Shown here piece after piece: positions 58,166 to 64,000 of a stretch of DNA of 64,000 nucleotides. Under the pieces are notes generated by a model. That model made no database searches and was not told where the DNA came from. It saw only the letters and a list, made by a program, of their open reading frames with translations. The stretch comes from CAVURS01 sp963834425 (lineage in GTDB: Bacteria > Actinomycetota > Actinomycetes > Actinomycetales > CAVURS01). Location of the stretch: NCBI GenBank assembly GCA_963834425.1, contig CAWIBR010000013.1:1302001-1366000 (forward strand), given 5' to 3'. Position 1 is the first letter of the stretch, and each line of letters opens with the position of its first letter. Made by a program: the position numbers and the translations under genes.

Positions 58166-59825
58166 TCAGACAACGACGCGCAGGATCTCCTCGATCGAGG
58201 TGATCCCCTGGCCGACCTTCGACATGCCGTCGGCCCGCAGGGTCAACATGCCCTGCTCGCGGGCGGTCGCGCCGATGACCGCCGCTGAGGCCCGCTCGAC
58301 GGTCAACCGCTCGATGTCCTCGGTGACCTCCATGACCTCGTGCAGGGCGATCCGGCCGCGGAAGCCGGTCTTGGAGCAGGACGGGCAGCCGCCGGGGCGG
58401 TAGAGCGTGGGCAGCGGCTCCCCCGGCGTCCAGGGGTAGCCGACCCGCTCGAGGAACTCGGCCTCGGGCGTGTAGGGGTCCTTGCACTTGTCGCAGAGCC
58501 GACGCGTGAGCCGTTGGGCGAGAACGCAGTCCAGCGCCGAGCCGACCAGGAAGGGCTCGATGCCCATCTCGGTCAACCGGGTGAGCGAGCTCGGCGCGTC
58601 GTTGGTGTGCAGCGTCGACAGGACGAGGTGACCGGTCAGCGAGGCTTCGATGGCGATCTGGGCCGTCTCGTGGTCGCGGATCTCACCGATCAGCACGACG
58701 TCGGGGTCGGACCGCAGGATCGAGCGCAGGGCCGAGGCGAAGGTCAGGCCGGCCTTGTTGTTGGTCTGCACCTGGTTGATGCCGGGAAGCCGGTACTCGA
58801 CCGGGTCCTCGACCGTGATGACGTTGACCTCGGGCTTGCTGACGATGTTGAGCGTCGCGTAGAGCGTCGTCGACTTGCCCGGACCCGGTCGGCCCGGTCA
58901 CCAGGATCATCCCGTAGGGCTTGATGAAGCTCTTGGAGAAGCGCGTGTAGTTGGACTCGCCGAAACCGAGGTCGGCCAGGTCGAGTCGAGCGGTCGAGTT
59001 GTCGAGCACACGCATGACGACCTTCTCGCCCCACACCGTGGGCAGCGTCGCGACGCGGAGGTCGATCTTCTTGCCGTTGGTCGTCACGGACAGCCGGCCG
59101 TCCTGCGGGATCCGGCGCTCGGCGATGTTGATGTCGGCCATGATCTTCAGCCGCGAGATGACACCGGACTGGATCGCGCGCGGCGAGCGCATGACCTCGT
59201 GCAGCACGCCGTCGATGCGGTAGCGCACGCGCAGATCGTGCTCGGTGGGCTCGATGTGGATGTCCGAGGCCCGGTCCTGGATGGCCTGCGTGATCAACAG
59301 GTTGACGTACTTGACGATCGGGGCGTCCTCGACGACCTCGCGGACGTTGGAGAGGTCGTCCTCCTCGTCCACCTCCATCGACGCGGTGATGTCGTCCATG
59401 TCGGCGTCGGCGCGGTAGAACCGGTCGATCGCGGCCAGGACGTCGCCCTTGGTCGCGACGACCGGTCGCACGTCCATGCCGGTGATCGAGCGGAAGTCGT
59501 CGAGGGCGAAGACGTTGCCGGGGTCGGCCATCGCCACCAACAGGCGGCCGTCCTCGTAGGCGATCGGCAGGGCGACGTGGCGGCGACACACGCCGCCGGG
59601 CACGCGCCCGATGGCCGAGCCGTCGACCGAGTACTCGCTGAGATCGACGAACGGCAGACCGACCTGCTGGGCGAGCGCGGCCACGAGCTGGGACTCCGAC
59701 AGGACACCCTGGTCGACCAGGACCCGGCCCAAGCTGCGGCCGTCGCGCTGGTGCTCGTCGTAGGCAGCCGTCAGCTGGGACTCGGACACGAGGCCGTCGT
59801 TCAGCAAGATGTCGGTCAGCTGCAT
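58166..59825 (-). CDS. pilB: Type IV pilus extension ATPase PilB (frameshifted)
   Basis: An N-terminal MshEN/GspE-N domain (about 1-150) is followed by the ATPase: RASDIHIEPTEHDLRVRYRIDGVL, GPTGSGKST (only after repair), DPDVVLIGEIRDHETAQIAIEASLTGHLVLSTLHTND, and a tetracysteine zinc site formed by CDKC and CPSC. One extra G in the run at about 58883-58886 turns GKSTT into QVDDA. Removing it gives 552 residues. It lies 153 bp from the aroE stop, with its own promoter in between. Confidence 0.95.
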
Positions 59826-59902
59826 GGCCTACCGGGCCCTCCCGCCAGGTCCCACGACTACCCGGATGCCGGCACGGCACGCGGAGAGGACCACCAAATG
59901 GC

Positions 59903-59931
59903 CTATCGGCTCGTTACCTGCCCGGCTTGAC
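59903..59931 (-). promoter_or_regulatory. Sigma28/WhiG-type promoter of pilB
   Basis: Minus strand: GTCAAG (59931-59926), 15 nt, GCCGATAG (59910-59903). The -10 keeps the full GCCGATA consensus of FliA/WhiG promoters. It sits between the aroE stop and pilB, giving a leader of about 75 nt. Confidence 0.8.
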
Positions 59932-59978
59932 GAGTCCGCTCAGATCGACCTGGGGATCAGCTCGGAAGGGCGTCGCGA

Positions 59979-60830
59979 TCAGCCGGGCCGGGCGGCGAGC
60001 TCGGCCCGGGCCGCCGTGCGCATCACGTCCAGATCCGGGCTTCGACCGGTCCAGGCCAGGACCTGGCGGGCGGCCTGGTGAAGGAGCATCTCCAGGCCGG
60101 GCACGGCGACTCCCCCGGCCGCCGACCAGGCCGCGGCCAGGGGCGTGGGCCAGGGGCGGTAGACGACGTCGAGCAGCACCCCCGAGACGGACGCTCCCGG
60201 CGAAAGCAGCGAATCGGCCGCCCCGTGGGGCACGGTGCTGATCACGACCGGTGCGCGGGCCACCAGGGCGCCGGCCTCGGACCACTCCCGCAGCCGGGGC
60301 GCGACGCCCAGCCGCTCGGCCGCCCCGAGCAGCGGCCCGCAACGAGCAGCCGAACGGACGACGACCGTCGGCGTCGCATCCCCGAGCTCGTGCACCGCGG
60401 CCAGAGCCGACGCCGCCGTCGCCCCCCCGCCCACGATCACGGCACCGGCTGCGTCGGTCACGCCGGCACCGCGCAGTGCGGCCACGATGCCATGAACGTC
60501 CGTGTTGTCCCCCCGCCGACCCCGGCCCGAGAGGGTGAGCGTGTTCACCGCGCCCACGGCGACCGCGAGGTCACTGATCTCGTCGAGCAGCGGGAGCACA
60601 GCGTGCTTGAGCGGCATGGTCAGCGAGACGCCGACCCACTCCGGGCCGAGCCGGTCCAGCGCACCGGGCAGACCCTCGGCGTCGACCTCCATCGCGTCGT
60701 ACGTCCAGGTGGTCAGCCCGAGACTGCCGTACGCCGCGCGGTGCAGCGCCGGCGAGAGTGAATGCGCGATGGGCGAACCCATCACCCCGGCCGCGTGCGT
60801 CTCGCCACCGGCCCCCTGGCCCGAACTCAT
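59979..60830 (-). CDS. aroE: Shikimate dehydrogenase
   Basis: 283 residues, intact. NADPH-dependent reduction of 3-dehydroshikimate. VMGSPIAHSLSPALHRAAYGSL, WVGVSLTMPLKHAVLPLLDE (catalytic Lys), AVGAVNTL, GDNTDVHGIVAAL (catalytic Asp), VIVGGGATAASALAAVHELG (NADPH loop), and VPGLEMLLHQAARQ. It begins 10 bp after the mltG stop. The pilus cluster separates it from aroC-aroK-aroB. Confidence 0.95.
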   Translation of the reverse strand: MSSGQGAGGETHAAGVMGSPIAHSLSPALHRAAYGSLGLTTWTYDAMEVDAEGLPGALDRLGPEWVGVSLTMPLKHAVLPLLDEISDLAVAVGAVNTLTLSGRGRRGDNTDVHGIVAALRGAGVTDAAGAVIVGGGATAASALAAVHELGDATPTVVVRSAARCGPLLGAAERLGVAPRLREWSEAGALVARAPVVISTVPHGAADSLLSPGASVSGVLLDVVYRPWPTPLAAAWSAAGGVAVPGLEMLLHQAARQVLAWTGRSPDLDVMRTAARAELAARPG

Positions 60831-60840
60831 GACCTGGCCA

Positions 60841-61992
60841 CTACCCGGTGCCGTGGCAGGCGGCGGAGTGGGCCGCACACCACTCGTTGAACAGCTTGGT
60901 GTCGGCCATCTTTTCCGCTTCGGTGCTCTCGAACCGGGTCTCTCCCGTTGACGGGTTGACCGTGACGAACCACAGCCAGTTGCCCGCCGCCGGGTGCAGC
61001 GCCGCGTTGATCGCAGCCATCCCCGGGTTGCTGATCGGTCCGGGCGGCAGTCCGGCATGCACATACGTGTTGTACGGCGAGGGGTTGGCCCGATCGGCAG
61101 CAGTGGTCGCGACGCCCGGCTTGCCGGTCACGTAGCTGACCGTCGAGTCCAGCTGGAGCTTGGTGCCCTGCGCCAACCGGTTGTCGAGCACCCGCGCGAC
61201 CTTCGGCCCGTCGGCCGTGGCCCGCGACTCCACCTGCACGATGGAGGCGATGGTCAGGACCTTCAGGGCCTGGCTGTCCGGCACCCCCGCCTTGGCCAAC
61301 TGGCCGGTCGAGAGGTGGATCATGGTCGAGAGTTGTTGGGCGGCAGTGGTTTTCGGTTGGAACGAGTAGGTCGCCGGCCACAGCAGGCCCTCGACATTGC
61401 CGTGCGCCCAGGCCGGCACCCCGAGGGCGGCCGGATGCTTCAACGCGGCCTGGTAGGCGCTGAGCGGCTGGCCGGTCTCCTTGGCCAGCAACGCGATGGT
61501 GGCGCTCGCCCGCAGCCCTTCCCGCACCACGACCCGGTCGGTCACGCGCGAGGTGGGGTCGAGAAGCAGGGCCAGCGCACTCGCTGCGCTCATCTTGGCC
61601 CGAAGGGTGTAGGTGCCGGGCTGGATCCCAGCCGCTGCCGGGTCGCCGGACGCCGCGGAGGCAAAGGCATTCGCGCTCTTGACCACGCCTGCCTGCTGCA
61701 GGGTCTGCCCGATCGAGCGACCGGACTGGCCGGGCTCGACCTCGACACTCACACTGCCGGTCCCGGACCCCGTGTAATCGTCGCCCGCGGTCACCGAGCG
61801 ATAGACCGGTCCGATGACCTTCACCGCCGTGTAGGCACCGAGCCCGACGACGAGGAGGGCACACAACAGGACGAGGAACCGCCGGCCACCGCGACGACGG
61901 CGGCGACGCCGTCGAGCTCGCCGACTGGGCATCGGCTCGTGGTCGTCCGGGCGCCGACCCACGAGTTCGTCGAGGGGGTGGAGCTCCGACAT
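60841..61992 (-). CDS. mltG: Endolytic murein transglycosylase MltG
   Basis: 383 residues, intact. It cuts nascent peptidoglycan strands. A cytoplasmic tail with an Arg run leads into one membrane helix (FLVLLCALLVVGLGAY), a LysM-like part (VEVEPGQSGRSIGQTLQQAGVV), and the YceG domain with LLWPATYSFQPKTTA, LTIASIVQVESRA (catalytic Glu), LQLDSTVSYVTGK, NPSPYNTYVHAGLPPGPISNPGMAAINAALHP. It is in the usual place before aroE; the oxidase gene lies between it and ruvX. Confidence 0.95.
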   Translation of the reverse strand: MSELHPLDELVGRRPDDHEPMPSRRARRRRRRRRGGRRFLVLLCALLVVGLGAYTAVKVIGPVYRSVTAGDDYTGSGTGSVSVEVEPGQSGRSIGQTLQQAGVVKSANAFASAASGDPAAAGIQPGTYTLRAKMSAASALALLLDPTSRVTDRVVVREGLRASATIALLAKETGQPLSAYQAALKHPAALGVPAWAHGNVEGLLWPATYSFQPKTTAAQQLSTMIHLSTGQLAKAGVPDSQALKVLTIASIVQVESRATADGPKVARVLDNRLAQGTKLQLDSTVSYVTGKPGVATTAADRANPSPYNTYVHAGLPPGPISNPGMAAINAALHPAAGNWLWFVTVNPSTGETRFESTEAEKMADTKLFNEWCAAHSAACHGTG

Positions 61993-62061
61993 CAGGAGGA
62001 GTTCCCTTTCGTCTTGCGCTGCTTTGCGCGTCGAGGCCCCCGCCACCGAGATCGCGTCACT

Positions 62062-63645
62062 CTACCCCGACACTCCGCTCGGCGGCTTCAGGAAGCGGTC
62101 CGGGTCGTAGGTGGCCTTGACCTGCTGCAGCCGGGCGTACTGCTGGCCGTGGTAGGTCGCCGGGTTCGCGACATCGGCGCTCGGATAGTTCACATATGCC
62201 CCTTGTGTGTCGGATGACGTGCACCTGGCGGGCCGCCGCCACCCAGGCCCCGGCCGCGGCGACATCCGCGGCCGGGTGGCTGACCGGCAGCTTGGCGTAC
62301 CACTGCACGGTGAACGGCGCCTGCCGCCAGGGAAACGCGGTCGCGGTGGCGGGGATTCGCGCGACGGCGCCGCCCAGGGGGTCGCAGATGGCGTGCCGCT
62401 CGCCGGTCCACGACCCACCGTTGCTGACGGCTGCGACCAAGCGCTCGATCCCGGCCGAGCCCAGCCAGGTCCGGGGCACCGAGCTGCCCGCCACGAACGA
62501 CTCTCGGGGGAAGGTGCCGGCCGGCGGCAGGTGGCAGCTGGAGCCGCCGGAGCACCCAGCCAGCGAGAGCACCGTCGCCAGGTGACTGTGCACGGACGAC
62601 GACGTGGATCCCGGGGTGACACCGACGTTGGAGACGAGCTGGTCGAGGTCGGTCTGGGGCCGCCGACCACCCAGGGCGATGCCGATGACGATCACCGTGG
62701 GCGCCGACCCGGGCACGACGTCCAGGTGCAGGTTGGCCCACACGTTGTCGCCCGCCCGTTGCAGGAATCGTTGCCAACCGGCGATGACCGCGGCCGCGTG
62801 AGCCAGGGACCACCGAGCCGACCAACGACCGATATCACCGGTGGCGAACGTCTTGGTCCGCAGGCTGGTGACGATGGCAAAGTCGCCGCCACCACCACCC
62901 CGCAGGGCCCAGAAGAGATCCGGATCCCGTGTGCTGTCAACGGTTTTGGTGACTCCGTCCGCGGTCACCACCTGCATCTCGACGATGCCGTCGCAGGTCA
63001 GCCCATGGGCCCGGTCGAAGACACCGAATCCACCGCCCTGGGCCAGGCCAGCCAGTCCGACGGTGGGGCACGTGCCTGCCGCCACGCTGCGGCCGTGAGC
63101 GTCCAGCGCGGTGTAGACGTCGATCAGTTGTGCGCCGCGCCCCGATGGTCGCGGTGGCCGACGCCGCGTCGTAGCTCACTGACCCGATCGCGCGCGTGTC
63201 CACCACGAGCCCCTTGGCGATCGAGGATGCCCCGAGGTAGGAGTGCCCGCCGCCACGCGCCACGAGCGGTACGCCGTGGCGCCGGGCGAAGCTGATGGCC
63301 TCCGCGACGTCGGCAGCGCCGGCGGCCCGCACGACCGCGGCCGGTGTCACCGAGTCCCACCGCGGGTCGTACAGCTCGTGGGCGACGGCGAAGCCCGCCG
63401 AGTCGGGGCGGACCAGCGAACCATCCAGGCCGGCGGCCAGCGCCGCCCAGTCGGCCGCGCTCGGTGGCCGGGTCGAGGCAGCCGTCGTCGAGGCTCCACC
63501 CGCGGGACGACTCGAGCTCGGCGCGGCCGCCGGGTGCGAGCCGCCGCGTGCAGGAGGCCAGCACCCCCGCGGCGGCCCCGAGGCCGGCGACCTGCAGGAG
63601 CTGGCGGCGCGGGAGGCCACCGGCCAGGCGACCCGGCCCACTCAT
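62062..63645 (-). CDS. Tat-exported FAD-binding oxidase, berberine-bridge-enzyme type (frameshifted)
   Basis: The N-terminus LPRRQLLQVAGLGAAAGVLASC combines a twin-arginine signal with a lipobox cysteine. An Ala/Ser/Pro linker follows, then the PCMH FAD domain: VPLVARGGGHSYLGAS with the histidine, and AAGTCPTVGLAGLAQGGGFGVFDRAHGLTCD with the cysteine that together give bicovalent FAD in this family. The BBE C-terminal motif NYPSADVANPATYHGQQYARLQQVKATYDPDRFLKPP is present. Three extra bases (near 63540, 63135 and 62200) leave 526 residues. The substrate, probably a sugar or alcohol, is unknown. It is inserted between ruvX and mltG. Confidence 0.87.
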
Positions 63646-63652
63646 GGGCCGG

Positions 63653-64000
63653 TCATCCGCCCGGCCCGACCGACTCCCCCGCCGGTCGGCCACTCGCGCG
63701 TTCGGTGTCCAGGGCCAGCTGCAGGATGAGCACGGCCGCAACCTGGTCGACCACCTGACGGCCCTGACGTTCCCGCACCCCCGACCCGCGCAGCGCCTGC
63801 TGGGCGCTCACGGTGGTCAGCCGTTCGTCAACGAGACGCACCGGCACGGGGACGACGAGTGCGGCAACGCGCTCGGCGTAGGCCCTCGCCGCACCGGCCG
63901 CCGGGCCCTCGCGTCCCGAGAGCGAGCGCGGCAAGCCGACCACGACCTCGACCGCCTCCCGCGCGCGGACCAGCTCGAGGAGCGCCTCGAGGTCGGCGCC
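63653..64000 (-). CDS. ruvX: Putative pre-16S rRNA nuclease / Holliday junction resolvase YqgF (5' end outside window)
   Basis: The C-terminal part only. VVVGLPRSLSGREGPAAGAARAYAERVAALVVPVPVRLVDERLTTVSAQQALR holds the YqgF motifs GLP-S--G and the catalytic DERLTT. VVDQVAAVLILQLALD supplies the last conserved aspartate. YqgF matures the 5' end of 16S rRNA. The stop is 8 bp before the oxidase start, so the two are close on one strand. Confidence 0.93.
   Translation of the reverse strand, partial: GADLEALLELVRAREAVEVVVGLPRSLSGREGPAAGAARAYAERVAALVVPVPVRLVDERLTTVSAQQALRGSGVRERQGRQVVDQVAAVLILQLALDTERASGRPAGESVGPGG

Overview
The window comes from a high-GC actinobacterium of the class Actinomycetes. 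Four things support this: an mIHF gene next to gmk, a BldD regulator with the c-di-GMP signature, Mycobacterium-style PyrR translational control of the pyr operon, and the gene order hisI-trpE / hisG-hisE / rpe-rsmB-fmt-def-priA-metK-coaBC-rpoZ-gmk-mihF-pyrFD-carBA-pyrCBR-bldD-nusB-efp-aroQBKC-pil-aroE-mltG-ruvX. The genus cannot be fixed. A type IVa pilus with sigma28/WhiG-type promoters points to a piliated, possibly motile or sporulating lineage.

Layout. 0-3.9 kb: tail of a trp/his block (DUF2752, CD225 and HGxxPAAW small membrane proteins, Trp-associated membrane protein, trpE, hisI). 3.9-15.9 kb: mixed accessory genes (two-subunit ABC exporter, mycothiol-dependent-isomerase-like protein, hisF with an orphan carbamate kinase, nucleoside-kinase-like protein, lipoprotein, DinB, PseG-like GT-B protein, metallo-beta-lactamase fold hydrolase, small monooxygenase, LLM oxidoreductase, MobA-like transferase). 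15.9-19.7 kb: XdhC, PH-domain protein, hisG, hisE, and a PnuC-fold transporter under an FMN riboswitch. 19.9-30.6 kb: housekeeping genes rpe to mihF. 30.7-40.0 kb: complete UMP biosynthesis set pyrF, pyrD, carB, carA, pyrC, pyrB, pyrR. 40.3-46.5 kb: bldD, nusB, efp, aroQ, a nuclease-like DUF559 protein inside repeats, aroB, aroK, aroC. 46.6-59.8 kb: a monoderm type IVa pilus cluster (no PilQ/PilP). 59.9-64 kb: aroE, mltG, a Tat-exported flavoprotein oxidase and the 3' part of ruvX.

How the parts work together. PilB (extension) and PilT (retraction) power a PilC/PilM/PilN/PilO machine. It assembles PilA plus the minor pilins PilV, PilW and PilX after cleavage by the prepilin peptidase. Four promoters of one exact form (CTCAAG or GTCAAG, 15 nt, RCCGATM) precede pilB, pilT, pilA and pilM, so these units should be expressed together by one alternative sigma factor. 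PyrR probably binds a stem-loop beside its own ribosome binding site. BldD has a consensus BldD box in its own promoter. The FMN riboswitch controls a lone transporter where related genomes carry the rib operon.

Quality. At least about 20 genes, most of them universally conserved or in the pil cluster, are interrupted by frameshifts. Nearly all behave as a single extra base. They look like consensus errors in the assembly, not pseudogenes. I give the coordinates of the intact gene and the approximate position of each shift. No tRNA, rRNA, transposase or CRISPR array was seen.
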